Shown: in pieces, positions 17,533 to 26,644 of the stretch
Numbering within the stretch: the stretch's first letter is position 1
How the letters are laid out: each line of letters starts with the position of its first letter
The notes under the pieces: model-generated
The model's input: only the letters and a program-made list of their open reading frames with translations
Database searches by the model: none
Told to the model about the DNA's origin: nothing
Program-made: the position numbers and the translations under genes
NCBI GenBank assembly: GCA_964398355.1
Contig: CAYNMM010000030.1
Coordinates: 1 to 64,000 of the forward strand
Direction of reading: 5' to 3'
DNA from: WFZT01 sp964398355
GTDB lineage: Bacteria; Hydrothermota; Hydrothermia; B15-G9; WFZT01
DNA length: 64,000 nt

Positions 17533-19083
17533 TTAAAGTGGAATGTTCCCGTGCTTTTTAGGTGGTATAGATTGCCTCTTATTCTCCAATATGCGTAGTG
17601 CTTTAACAAGCCATGGACGAGTGTCTGCTGGATCAATGATATCATCGATGTATCCAAGAGATGCCGCGTAATAAGGATTGGCAAATTTATCTCTGTAATC
17701 TTTCACAAGTTCCTGCCTTAGCTTGTCTGGATCTTTGGCCTCCTTGAGTTCCCTTCTATAGATAATTTCAACTGCACCTTCAGGTCCCATAACAGCGATT
17801 TCAGCGGTTGGCCATGCAAGGTTTATATCTGCCCTCACCTGTTTTGATCCAAGAACACAGTAAGCTCCTCCATAGGATTTTCATGTGATGATAGTGATCT
17901 TTGGGACTGTAGCCTCAGAATAGGCGTAGAGTAGCTTGGCACCATGCTTGATGATACCACCATGTTCCTGTGCTACACCTGGTAAAAATCCTGGCACATC
18001 TTCAAATGTTATGATAGGAATGTTGAAAGCGTCACAAAATCTTACAAATCTTGCTGCCTTCACTGATGCGTTTATGTCCAGTGCACCGGCAAGGAACATT
18101 GGCTGCTGAGCCACTATTCCAACTGGCTTTCCATCTATTCTTGCAAAGCCAACAATAATATTGGGTGCGAAATGCTCGTGAACTTCAAAAAATTCCCCAT
18201 TGTCGACCACTTTGTGAATAACATCTTTCATGTCATAGGGCATATTGGAATCTTCAGGCACAATTTTTCTTAATTCGGGGTCTCTTCGCTCTGGATCGTC
18301 CGTCGGCTCTATTCTCGGAGGGTCTTCCATATTGTTCTGAGGCAGGAATTCAAGTAATTTCCTAATATTCATAAGCACCTCTTCTTCTGTGTCATAAACA
18401 AAATGGGCCACTCCCGACTTCTCTGCATGAATGTCAGCACCTCCAAGCTCTTCATGTGTAACTTCTTCATGTGTTGTCTTCTTAACAACATCCGGGCCTG
18501 TGATAAACATGTAGCTTGTACCCCTTGCCATAAAAATGAAATCTGTCAGGGCAGGGGAGTACACAGCGCCACCAGCTGATGGACCGAGGATGGCAGAGAT
18601 CTGAGGAATTACACCGGATGCAAGCGTGTTTCTTAAAAATATCTCAGCATAACCAGCAAGACTGCCTACACCTTCCTGAATGCGTGCACCACCGGAATCA
18701 TTAAGGCCAATAACAGGAGCTCCTACTCTCATTGCAAGATCCATAATCTTTTTTATTTTTTCTGCATGCGCCAGAGAAAGGGTGCCCCCAAATACTGTGA
18801 AATCCTGGGAAAATACAAACACCAATCTCCCATTTATAGTACCAAATCCCGTGACAACACCATCTCCCAGAATCCTCTTTTTCTCAAGACCAAAATCATA
18901 AATTCGATGAGTTACAAATTGATCAATTTCCTGAAAGGAGCCCTCATCAAGCAAAATATCAAGCCTTTCACGGGCAGTAAGCTTTCCCTTATCATGTTGC
19001 CTCTTTATTCTCTCCTCACCACCACCCAATTTTGCAAGTTCTCTCAGTTTTTTCAATTCTTCCAGTTTTTTTTCTATATCCAT
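17533..19083 (-). pseudogene. Acyl-CoA carboxylase carboxyltransferase subunit, split by an in-frame TGA
   Basis: Beta-type carboxyltransferase of propionyl-CoA carboxylase or methylmalonyl-CoA decarboxylase. The start is ATG 19083, behind GGAGG that overlaps the pilT stop; a further ATG four codons upstream lacks spacing for this site. Family motifs run throughout: KGKLTARERLD, GGTLSLAHAEKI, GGARIQEGV, GPSAGGAVYSPAL, GFARIDGKPVGIVA, DVPGFLPG. Codon 401 is TGA (17881-17883), then the same frame continues as KSYGGAY...WPTAEIAVMGPEGAVEI for 115 codons to TAA. Homologues have Arg at this spot (TRKxYGGAY), so a CGA to TGA change explains it. Read through, the protein is about 516 residues, the normal length. 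It may be a recent nonsense mutation, a sequencing error, or recoding; the tail could restart at GTG 17838. No biotin-carrier or carboxylase genes are adjacent. Confidence 0.85.
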
Positions 19084-19084
19084 C

Positions 19085-20224
19085 TTAACCTCCATTAAAT
19101 TGTTCTTTATCCCTCAGTGCTACCTCTTCAAACAATGCCCATGTCTTGTCTGTAGAATCAAGTATACCTTCAAGCCTGAGTCTTAAGCTCTCCTTGTTTG
19201 TTGAGAATTCAAGGGCAGTTTCCTTTGTGATCAATCCACGCTTATAAAGATAAAAGAGAGACTGGTCAAAGGTTTGCATTCCGTAAGGTACATACCCCTC
19301 TGAGATAGCGTCGTAGATCTCAGGAAGTCTCTCTGGATTTTTTATCATCTCTTTTATCCTCTCTGTCACTACCATTATCTCGACTGCAGGGACCCGACCT
19401 CTTCCATCAGCTGTCGGAACAAGTCTTTGCGATATTACCGCTTTTAAAACTGACGCAAGCTGAATTCTGACCATTTCCTGCTGATAAGGTGGAAAGATAG
19501 AGATAATTCGATTGATTGTTTCTTTGGCATCAAGCGTGTGGAGAGTTGACATGACAAGATGACCTGTCTCAGCTGCCAATAAAGCTGTTGAAATAGTTTC
19601 CAGATCCCTCATTTCTCCCACCATTATAATATTGGGATCCTGTCTAAGAGCCTCTTTAAGACCAAGCTGAAAAGACTTTGTATCGATTCCAACCTCCCTT
19701 TGTGAGATAATACTATTAATTTCCTCGATTTCGTATTCTATCGGATCTTCAATCGTTATGATATTTACGGTTTTCAACTTGTTAACATGGTTTATCATTG
19801 CTGCAAGTGTGGTGGATTTCCCCGTACCTGCAACCCCTGTCACAAGAATTAACCCTCTCTCTTCAAGAGCGATTTTCTCCACAACTCTCGGCAAATTTAA
19901 CTCTCTTATCGACTTGATTTTACTGGGAATAATCCTGATCGCTATGGCATATTTCCCCTTTTGATGAAAAACGTTAACCCTATAACGGCCAAGAGGATCT
20001 GAGAAGCCACTATCAATCGCAAGTTCTGAATCAAGGATTCTTAACTGCTCTGGCCTCAAAATAGTTTTTATAATGTTATAAATCGCATTATCAGATAGAG
20101 GAGCAATCTCTTTCAAAACACGTAACTTCCCATAAATTCTCAGGATAGGTGGTTTACCCGGCTTCAAATGAATATCTGATGCATGACTTTTCCTTGCAAA
20201 TTTTAATAGTTCAAAGAAATTCAC
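19085..20224 (-). CDS. pilT: PilT, type IV pilus retraction ATPase
   Basis: Hexameric cytoplasmic ATPase that retracts type IV pili for twitching and DNA uptake. 379 residues. Walker A GVAGTGKST (130-138), the Asp box ITIEDPIEYE, Walker B region DPNIIMVGEMRD and the His box GHLVMSTLHT are all intact, as is the C-terminal AIRNL-like region in altered form. It starts with GTG at 20224; no Shine-Dalgarno site is present and the -10 box ends seven bases upstream, so translation is probably leaderless. No other pilus genes are in the window. Confidence 0.93.
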   Translation of the reverse strand: MNFFELLKFARKSHASDIHLKPGKPPILRIYGKLRVLKEIAPLSDNAIYNIIKTILRPEQLRILDSELAIDSGFSDPLGRYRVNVFHQKGKYAIAIRIIPSKIKSIRELNLPRVVEKIALEERGLILVTGVAGTGKSTTLAAMINHVNKLKTVNIITIEDPIEYEIEEINSIISQREVGIDTKSFQLGLKEALRQDPNIIMVGEMRDLETISTALLAAETGHLVMSTLHTLDAKETINRIISIFPPYQQEMVRIQLASVLKAVISQRLVPTADGRGRVPAVEIMVVTERIKEMIKNPERLPEIYDAISEGYVPYGMQTFDQSLFYLYKRGLITKETALEFSTNKESLRLRLEGILDSTDKTWALFEEVALRDKEQFNGG

Positions 20225-20231
20225 AGGTCAA

Positions 20232-20260
20232 ATTTTATGTTATCCGAAAAATTTAGTCAA
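20232..20260 (-). promoter_or_regulatory. Promoter of pilT
   Basis: TTGACT (20255-20260), 17-base spacer, TAAAAT (20232-20237), minus strand. Seven bases separate the -10 box from GTG 20224, predicting a leaderless transcript. Confidence 0.65.
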
Positions 20261-20415
20261 TAATAGAGGACTTAAAGGTTAAATCAAAAAGCTAAAAGAG
20301 TAACAGTATTCTTTGATTCGCTTCAAACGATGCATCATGGATTTTGTAAGTGGATCCCAGAAGAGGGATAGTTTTATTTTTTTGATTTCTTCTGATATGC
20401 AGGATTAAAATTGCG

Positions 20416-20445
20416 TTGACTATTCTGCAATTTTGACAGAATAAT
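20416..20445 (+). promoter_or_regulatory. Promoter of the barrel-like gene at 20452
   Basis: TTGACT (20416-20421), 18-base spacer, AATAAT (20440-20445), then six bases to the ATG. An inverted repeat ATTCTG (20422-20427) ... CAGAAT (20437-20442) lies between the boxes and overlaps the -10, so it could be an operator. Confidence 0.5.
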
Positions 20446-20451
20446 TGATAC

Positions 20452-21741
20452 ATGCTACTAATATTCCTCATCAGTCTTGCACTTGAAATTCCGACTGGAT
20501 ATGGGCAATTCTCATTCAACCCTATTTATTTTTTGAAAACCCAAAGTGTTTACGGAGATTATGTTAATCCAATTCTACCATCGAATATTTTAATCGCCGA
20601 CTTCTATGTTCCTTACAACGATGATATTTCCTTGTATTTTTCCAAATCTTTTGACATGAAGACCTCTATTTTCTCTTTCGATTTTATACCTAAAGTTTAC
20701 AATGTGAAAAAAGCTTTAACGATTCTCAACTCCTGTAGAGGTTCCAACGATTTTTCATACGCTGGCTTATTCTTTAGAGAGGGTTATAAAAATCTCACTT
20801 TCTCTTTTTCAGGGGATTTTTCCTCACTTCCAGCTTATAGAACATCTGCCCTTAACCCTCGTATTGATTATATTCATGGGCGTGGAAAATCATCCGTATT
20901 TTTTTACAGATTCAAAAGAGATTCGATTAGATATGTAAAAATACTTTTAATCGAAAATAAATTCGATGGCGGCAAAAAAAACATAGATTTAATTTATGGA
21001 GAATCCCTCAAAGATCGAGTTTACTACTTTTCCGGAATCAAGACTGAATTTCAGATAAGAAATATTACCTTCGATGGTCTTGGAGAAAAAACTTCCGACG
21101 GCAGTTTTACGTGGAAAGTAACTTTAAGAAAATCTTCTTTTAAAGTTGGACTAACTTCCCCGTTCGGTAAAAGGGATAATATTCTACCAATAATTTTTGT
21201 CAGGAAGAAATTTGGAAAAATTTTTGTAAACCTATCGGGTAACTCTGTACAGCCTGATAGTCCGGACTCAAATTACCGATATTACTCGATTGCCGGAATC
21301 GGAGTAGATTTTTCACGCTTATTAAAACTTTACCTGGGGACAGGAAATCTTGGAGAAGGTGATATGTATGCCGGTGGATATAAATTTATTACCGGAAATG
21401 TATTCTTTTCCACTATTGTTAAAAGCATAAAATTTAAATTTGCCGGAAATTTCTTCAAACCTCTTGACGATGTGAATATGGATAGAGACTTCAATTCCAG
21501 ATTTACCGTTTCGTACAGGAGAAAATTTGGAAGTGACTCATCCTTACGTATTGGAATTTTCCTTGATTACTTCGGAGATCATACGGTTCACCTTTCCGTT
21601 TTCTCGGACTTTGTTCTTTTTGGCAGTGTTAAATTAAGGGTAGAGGAGTACAATTTGAATAGATCTTCATATCCATTCAATTATCCAGGGAACAGCGACA
21701 ATTTTTACAGAATTTCTGTTGTCACCTATTTATGGGATTAA
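20452..21741 (+). CDS. Unknown exported protein, probably outer-membrane beta-barrel
   Basis: 429 residues, not recognised. It begins with a hydrophobic signal-like segment (residues 1-18, LLIFLISLALEIPTGYG) and continues with many short alternating, aromatic-rich strands (for example FSFSGDFSSLP, SVFFYRFKRDS, FKFAGNFFKPLDD, SSLRIGIFLDYFGDHTVHLSVFSDFVLFGSVKLRVEEY), a pattern typical of outer-membrane barrels. The last residues, VVTYLWD, do not end in the usual aromatic. No Shine-Dalgarno sequence; the -10 box lies six bases before the ATG. Its 3' end overlaps the 3' end of the convergent gene at 21730-22965 by 12 bases. Confidence 0.6.
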   Translation: MLLIFLISLALEIPTGYGQFSFNPIYFLKTQSVYGDYVNPILPSNILIADFYVPYNDDISLYFSKSFDMKTSIFSFDFIPKVYNVKKALTILNSCRGSNDFSYAGLFFREGYKNLTFSFSGDFSSLPAYRTSALNPRIDYIHGRGKSSVFFYRFKRDSIRYVKILLIENKFDGGKKNIDLIYGESLKDRVYYFSGIKTEFQIRNITFDGLGEKTSDGSFTWKVTLRKSSFKVGLTSPFGKRDNILPIIFVRKKFGKIFVNLSGNSVQPDSPDSNYRYYSIAGIGVDFSRLLKLYLGTGNLGEGDMYAGGYKFITGNVFFSTIVKSIKFKFAGNFFKPLDDVNMDRDFNSRFTVSYRRKFGSDSSLRIGIFLDYFGDHTVHLSVFSDFVLFGSVKLRVEEYNLNRSSYPFNYPGNSDNFYRISVVTYLWD

Positions 21742-22965
21742 TTCATAAATTGTGTTTTTACCCTTGCCAACCTTTTTCAAAATTCCTCTTTTTACGAGAT
21801 TGCTGAGATCGAGTCTTGCTGTTCTCTCCGACACCCCCATTAATTTTTCATAGTCTTTCCTTGTTATATATCCTGTATTTTTTATATACTCCAGAAGTTT
21901 TCTTTCCCTTTCATTCAATCTCCGTGACTGTGCAGAGATTCTAAATCCAATTTTTGCCATAATTCCTCCCTGGTATTTTTCAAAAACTACCGGGTCCATG
22001 TTACACAGAAGCGAATTTTTATTTATGATAGAGAGGCCTGAACCTGATGAATTTATTATACCCATTATTCCGGCAAATTTATAAAGGAATGGATTACGAA
22101 TATATGGGGAAAATGGCCTGGGAACGTCACTTTCATTATATGGTATTCCTGGATTCCATATATCAATTTCTCTGTCAAGATACTGTACAACTACAGGTAT
22201 AGGAACAGTATAATCCTTGTGAATTAATGCGTTTGCAGTGATTTCGTTGAGAATAGCTTTCAGGCAATCACGGAACCGGTTATAATTAAGTGATTGATAC
22301 AACTGGACTTTTTCCAATTTACTTAATACTAATTGCGATACCTTTCCTATAAGTTCTGGAATATTCCCCGTTAACTTTTCAATCTCACCACCTGAATGCT
22401 TGAACACTACGTAAGCTCCATTAATGTAAAGATCCGGCCTTTTGCCCGTTAGCAATATTAAAGTTTTTGATGGTTGACCCTTTTTTATAAGACCTGACGT
22501 TTCAAAAACATTTAAAACCCCCGATTCATATAATTCCTCGATTTTGCTCTTTAACTTTTCAACCTGATGTTTTTCGAAAAAATCAGGTGATAAAACAGGA
22601 AGTGTTTCCTCTGTTATATCTATAGCCGGTAAATGAATCAATGAGATGATGTCCTCCCTTTTTGGGATTTTGAGCTCATTTCCTTTAAAAATCCATATCT
22701 TTCCCTGTTTTGAATAAGGTTTTAAAGGTCCATCCGGTACGATAATATACGATAAATCTCCCTGGTTAAGGATAGAAATTTCAATGGGTGGGTCAATTTT
22801 GTTTCTATCAATAAAAAAGTCACTTTCACATCTTATAGAGATGATTCCGCCACCTGAATTTGCCAGGCCAACTATGTAATCACAAAGCCTTGATTCCTTT
22901 TTACAATCAAGCTGAACTTTATTTTTAAATTTTCTCAGAATTTCATTCAAAATTTCCGGCAACAT
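21730..22965 (-). CDS. AlbA_2/HATPase_c_4-type regulator with C-terminal winged helix
   Basis: 411 residues. The N-terminal part resembles the Schlafen/AlbA_2 domain (ESRLCDYIVGLANSGGGIISI; GNELKIPKREDI). The middle has the HATPase_c_4-like signature LNEITANALIHKDY followed by IDIWNPGIPY and NSSGSGLSII. The C-terminal 70 residues form a winged helix (ERERKLLEYIKNTGYITRKDYEKLMGVSERTARLDLSNLVKRGILKKVGKGKNTIYEL). These are often annotated as RecG-like transcription regulators; no helicase domain is present. An array of CCGG-centred palindromes covers its promoter and start, suggesting autoregulation. The predicted transcript starts at the ATG. Confidence 0.72.
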   Translation of the reverse strand: MLPEILNEILRKFKNKVQLDCKKESRLCDYIVGLANSGGGIISIRCESDFFIDRNKIDPPIEISILNQGDLSYIIVPDGPLKPYSKQGKIWIFKGNELKIPKREDIISLIHLPAIDITEETLPVLSPDFFEKHQVEKLKSKIEELYESGVLNVFETSGLIKKGQPSKTLILLTGKRPDLYINGAYVVFKHSGGEIEKLTGNIPELIGKVSQLVLSKLEKVQLYQSLNYNRFRDCLKAILNEITANALIHKDYTVPIPVVVQYLDREIDIWNPGIPYNESDVPRPFSPYIRNPFLYKFAGIMGIINSSGSGLSIINKNSLLCNMDPVVFEKYQGGIMAKIGFRISAQSRRLNERERKLLEYIKNTGYITRKDYEKLMGVSERTARLDLSNLVKRGILKKVGKGKNTIYELIP

Positions 22966-23035
22966 ACCGGTATGATAATGAAATTTGCCGGCAACGTCAA
23001 TTTATACCGGTAAATTGCCGGTATAAATTGACGTT
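22954..23035. promoter_or_regulatory. Palindromic operator array upstream of the AlbA_2 regulator
   Basis: Five CCGG-centred sites lie in 66 bases of AT-rich DNA, starting at 22956, 22967, 22988, 23007 and 23018, so spacings are 11, 21, 19 and 11 bases, near whole helical turns. Site 22963-22974 (CATACCGGTATG) is a perfect palindrome that contains the start codon. Sites four and five form a perfect 18-bp inverted repeat (22993-23010 and 23018-23035; arm AACGTCAATTTATACCGG, 7-base loop) overlapping the -35 box. This layout suits cooperative binding by the gene's own winged helix. Confidence 0.65.
22972..23000 (-). promoter_or_regulatory. Promoter of the AlbA_2 regulator
   Basis: TTGACG (22995-23000), 17-base spacer, TATCAT (22972-22977) on the minus strand, embedded in the operator array. 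Six bases separate the -10 box from the ATG at 22965, predicting a leaderless message. Confidence 0.65.
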
Positions 23036-23120
23036 TTCATGTCACCTAAGTTCTGTGGAAAACGTAATTTTCAAATATCAAACATTTATGAAGTTTATTG
23101 CAATTCATGTAAATTACATT

Positions 23121-23148
23121 TTGAAATTCAAGATATTGCATTTATAAT
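23121..23148 (+). promoter_or_regulatory. Promoter of the TRAP transporter operon
   Basis: TTGAAA (23121-23126), 16-base spacer, TATAAT (23143-23148). Unlike the leaderless group, the transcript has a leader of about 23 bases with GAGGAGGAG ahead of the ATG at 23178. Confidence 0.65.
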
Positions 23149-23177
23149 AGTCTAAAATTTCGAGGAGGAGACGGATT

Positions 23178-25292
23178 ATGGATCAGGAAAAAGAAATGCT
23201 GGGAGGTGAAGTTTTAAGTGGCGTAAGAGAGTTAAGAGGTATACATACAAAAATAACTTATGTTGTTGGTATTATTGCATCTATATTTCACCTCTGGGTT
23301 AACACTTTCGGAACAATACCCGGCATCAAAAGAAACGCCATGCATCTTGCTTTCCTTCTATTCCTCACGTTTCTTTACTATCCTTCATGGCAAAAACCAC
23401 GTGGAAAGGGTTTAAGCGTCCTTGATTACGTCTTCCTCGGTGTAACAACGGCGTTTTATTATTACTTCATTGTTCTCTGGATGAAACTCGCCCTTCCGGC
23501 AGGGACTGTTTTAAATGTTATTATTAAAATCATCGTATATGTTGTCTTCGCTGTTTTCCTCTACTCCGTTTACGACTTAACGTTTAAAAAGAAGCGCAGA
23601 GATATACCAAGTTTACTTTCAGATTATCTCCCTGCGATAGCTGTTTTCATCGCATATCTTTACATCTATTTTTTCGAAGAAGTTATCCATTTACAAAGGG
23701 CTTCTATACCAATAACAAGGGACTATATTTTCGCTGTCTTTGCCCTCATATTTCTTGTGGAAGCTGTGAGAAGGGCCACAGGCTGGATTGTTCCTCTTAT
23801 AGCAATATTTTTCGCAGCGTATGCATTGATATTTTCTCCGTATGTACCGGAGCCTTTCACTCATAGAACAGTCCACTGGACAAGATTCCTGTACAGGCAG
23901 TTCTATACGGATGAAGGTGTACTGGGCCTTGTGACATCAGTGTCCGCTACTTATGTTTACATGTTTATCCTATTTGGTGCGTTTCTATTCAAATCCGGTG
24001 CTGGAGATTTCATTATTGATCTTGCAAAGTCTTTAACAAAAAATGTACGTGGTGGGCCAGCTTATATTGCGGTAATATCGAGCGCATTAATGGGATCAAT
24101 CTCTGGTAGTGCCGTTGCTAATGTTGTTTCCACAGGATCGATAACAATTCCAATGATGAAACGTATTGGATTTCCACCTGAATTTGCGGGTGCTGTAGAG
24201 GCAGCGGCATCGACCGGGGGTCAGATAATGCCACCGATAATGGGGGCTGCCGCCTTTATTATTGCGCAATGGACAGGTATTTCCTATCTGAAAATCGTGG
24301 TGGTATCAATAATTCCTGCTATACTTTACTATGTAGCTGTGGCCGCTTATGTTTTTATCAATATAAGAAAATTTAACCTTGGTAAACTTTCAGCTTCTAA
24401 TGAGGAAATTCCTCATATTTCAACGACCCTGAAACAGGGCGGACATCTTCTAATACCTATTATCGTTTTGACAATCTTATTGATAAGAGGTTACTCTCCT
24501 ACATACTGTGCATCCTGGTCAATTCTGTCTGTGCTTGTTGCAAGCTGGTTAAGGAGGAAGACCCGTATGGGATTGAAGGATGTTTTAGACGCATTAAACG
24601 ATGGTGCAAGAAACGCAGCATCTGTCGCGTCAATTCTCGCTGCCGCTGGCATTGTCATTGGTGTTGCGAACATCACTGCAATAGGAGTGACATTCTCGAA
24701 TCTTATCGTCTCTCTCTCACACGGAATATTACTTCTTGCAATATTCCTGGTGTTTTTTGCATCATTGATCCTGGGGATGGGATTGCCGGTAACAGCGAGC
24801 TATATCATGGTGGCTGTTCTGGCCGGGCCAGCTCTACAGCAGATGGGGTTAAGCCTTCTTGCAGCTCATCTCATCATTTTCTGGTTCTCCCAGGATGCCA
24901 ATGTCACACCTCCGGTGGCACTTGCAGCATACGCAGCCTCAGGCGTTGCCCACTCAGATCCTATGAAGACTGCATTTTACGCATGGAGATTGGCAAAGGG
25001 GATGTATATTATGCCTCTCCTATTCGCATATAGCCCAATTCTATTTGAAAAGGGTATTCCAGAGGCATTTACATATTCCTTCTTTGCTGTATTTGCAATA
25101 ATTTCTCTCGCAGCCTTTATCGAATTTCACCTCATCAGGAAATTGAAAGTTTACGAGTGGTTTGCCATTGGTTTGGCCTCTGCACTCCTTTTTATTGATA
25201 AACCACCGGTGCAATTTATTGGACTCGTTATCTTTGCGATAATTGTTTGGAGGCAAAGAAAATTTGAAAAAGAAATGGAGCTTATATCATGA
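23178..25292 (+). CDS. TRAP transporter, fused DctQM permease (TAXI type)
   Basis: 704-residue integral membrane protein with about 16 to 19 hydrophobic segments. The N-terminal third is the small (Q) membrane part fused to the large (M) subunit, as usual for TAXI-type TRAP systems. Recognisable M-domain stretches are MGSISGSAVANVVSTGSITIPMMKRIGF, EAAASTGGQIMPPIMGAAAFIIAQWTGI, GMGLPVTASYIMVAVLAGPALQQMG and DANVTPPVALAAYAASGVAHSDPMKTAFYAWRLA. It imports an organic acid using a sodium or proton gradient and a periplasmic receptor, very likely the TAXI protein at 28834. It overlaps the next gene by four bases (ATGA). Confidence 0.92.
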   Translation: MDQEKEMLGGEVLSGVRELRGIHTKITYVVGIIASIFHLWVNTFGTIPGIKRNAMHLAFLLFLTFLYYPSWQKPRGKGLSVLDYVFLGVTTAFYYYFIVLWMKLALPAGTVLNVIIKIIVYVVFAVFLYSVYDLTFKKKRRDIPSLLSDYLPAIAVFIAYLYIYFFEEVIHLQRASIPITRDYIFAVFALIFLVEAVRRATGWIVPLIAIFFAAYALIFSPYVPEPFTHRTVHWTRFLYRQFYTDEGVLGLVTSVSATYVYMFILFGAFLFKSGAGDFIIDLAKSLTKNVRGGPAYIAVISSALMGSISGSAVANVVSTGSITIPMMKRIGFPPEFAGAVEAAASTGGQIMPPIMGAAAFIIAQWTGISYLKIVVVSIIPAILYYVAVAAYVFINIRKFNLGKLSASNEEIPHISTTLKQGGHLLIPIIVLTILLIRGYSPTYCASWSILSVLVASWLRRKTRMGLKDVLDALNDGARNAASVASILAAAGIVIGVANITAIGVTFSNLIVSLSHGILLLAIFLVFFASLILGMGLPVTASYIMVAVLAGPALQQMGLSLLAAHLIIFWFSQDANVTPPVALAAYAASGVAHSDPMKTAFYAWRLAKGMYIMPLLFAYSPILFEKGIPEAFTYSFFAVFAIISLAAFIEFHLIRKLKVYEWFAIGLASALLFIDKPPVQFIGLVIFAIIVWRQRKFEKEMELIS

Positions 25293-26641
25293 AGGATCTT
25301 GTTTATGATCTTGTTGATTATATATATGAAACGGAGTTTGAGGACATCCCTGATGAAACCTTGAAAAATACAAAAAAGTTTGTTTTTGATACTATTGGTG
25401 TCGCCATAGCGGGTACAATGGCCCCAGGTGTTAAAGAATTGAGGGATGTCCTGCTGGAAAATGCGGGAAAGGGTCATGCGACAGTTTTCAGATTCAAAGA
25501 TAAACTTTCTGCAACTTCTGCAAGTCTTTTAAACAGTGTTCTCATCCATGCGTTTGATTTTGACGACACATTTGATGAAGGAGCTTTGCACACTTACGTG
25601 TCTGTCCTCCCGGCAGTGTTTTCACTTGCAGAAAAATCTGGCAATACTTCAGGAAAGGAAATACTCACCGCAATCGTAATTGGAGTAGATATAATTGTAA
25701 GACTCTCGACGGGTATCAAGACTCCATTATCATGGATAAGAACGGCAACACTCGGGTCATTTGGAGCAGCTGCAGCGTCTGCGAAAATTTTGAATCTAAA
25801 CCGTGAAAAAATTCACAATACACTTGGAATCGTTTATTCCATGACTTCTGGAAATGCCCAGACTCTTATTGATGGAGGATTAACAAAGAGAATGCAGCCA
25901 GGTTTTAGCGCCAGATCAGCGGTCTTTTCTGCACTCCTCGCAGAAAAGGGAATAAATGGTGCTATTGACGTTTTTGAGGGAAAATATGGGTTCTTCAATC
26001 TGTACGAGCGCGGTATCTACGACAGGGAAAACATTATTCGTAATCTTGGAAGAGAATTTTATGGAGATAGGTTGTCAATAAAACCCTACCCATCTTGCAG
26101 GATGACTCATGCCTCCATTGATGCAACACTTGACCTTGTCCACAAAGAAAATATAAAATCCGAGGAAGTCGAAAGGGTTGAAGTGTACGTTTCGAAGATG
26201 GTCAAGACTATGGTTGGTAAATTTAAGCTTGAAGGAAATCCTCAGGTCGAGGCACAATTTAGTATTCCTTATACAGTGGCAACAGCCATATTAAAAAGAG
26301 ACGTTTTTATTGATGATTTTGAAATATCAAATGTCCTTGGAAACAAAGAAAGGCTGGAATTCTTGAAGAAGATTTTAGTTAAAGAGGACCCGAACATACC
26401 GGAGAAAGAGATTTCGGTCGCACGTGTAAAGATTTTCACCAGGAGAGGATTATCTTTTGAGAATAGCGTTGAAGGTCTGAAAGGAAGTCCGGTAAGACCA
26501 ATGACGGATGAAGAGATTACGGAAAAATTCAAAAAATGTCTTAATTATGCAGGTGTCTCTACAGAATATGTCTACGAGATATATGACTTAATTAAAAATT
26601 TTGAGGATCATGACCTTAAATTAATACTTGAGAAGGTTTGA
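25289..26641 (+). CDS. MmgE/PrpD family protein
   Basis: 450 residues, normal for the family, which includes 2-methylcitrate dehydratase (PrpD), cis-aconitate decarboxylase and related enzymes that add or remove water or CO2 on carboxylic acids. Family features: KKFVFDTIGVAIAG, the Asp-rich HAFDFDDTFDEGALHTYVSVLPA, GFSARSAVFSALLAEKGINGA, and KPYPSCRMTHASIDATLDL. Its substrate cannot be told from sequence. Starting inside the stop of the TRAP permease gene and followed within four bases by a flavoprotein, it probably acts on the imported acid. Confidence 0.85.
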   Translation: MKDLVYDLVDYIYETEFEDIPDETLKNTKKFVFDTIGVAIAGTMAPGVKELRDVLLENAGKGHATVFRFKDKLSATSASLLNSVLIHAFDFDDTFDEGALHTYVSVLPAVFSLAEKSGNTSGKEILTAIVIGVDIIVRLSTGIKTPLSWIRTATLGSFGAAAASAKILNLNREKIHNTLGIVYSMTSGNAQTLIDGGLTKRMQPGFSARSAVFSALLAEKGINGAIDVFEGKYGFFNLYERGIYDRENIIRNLGREFYGDRLSIKPYPSCRMTHASIDATLDLVHKENIKSEEVERVEVYVSKMVKTMVGKFKLEGNPQVEAQFSIPYTVATAILKRDVFIDDFEISNVLGNKERLEFLKKILVKEDPNIPEKEISVARVKIFTRRGLSFENSVEGLKGSPVRPMTDEEITEKFKKCLNYAGVSTEYVYEIYDLIKNFEDHDLKLILEKV

Positions 26642-26644
26642 ATC

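Noticed and set aside
17881..17883. TGA read as an amino acid across the whole genome.
   Set aside because: TGA ends many intact genes here (for example the sbcD, addB and uracil-DNA glycosylase genes), so global reassignment does not fit.
17835..17883. Selenocysteine insertion at the carboxyltransferase TGA.
   Set aside because: Homologues have arginine there, not cysteine, and I see no convincing hairpin of the needed form just after the codon.
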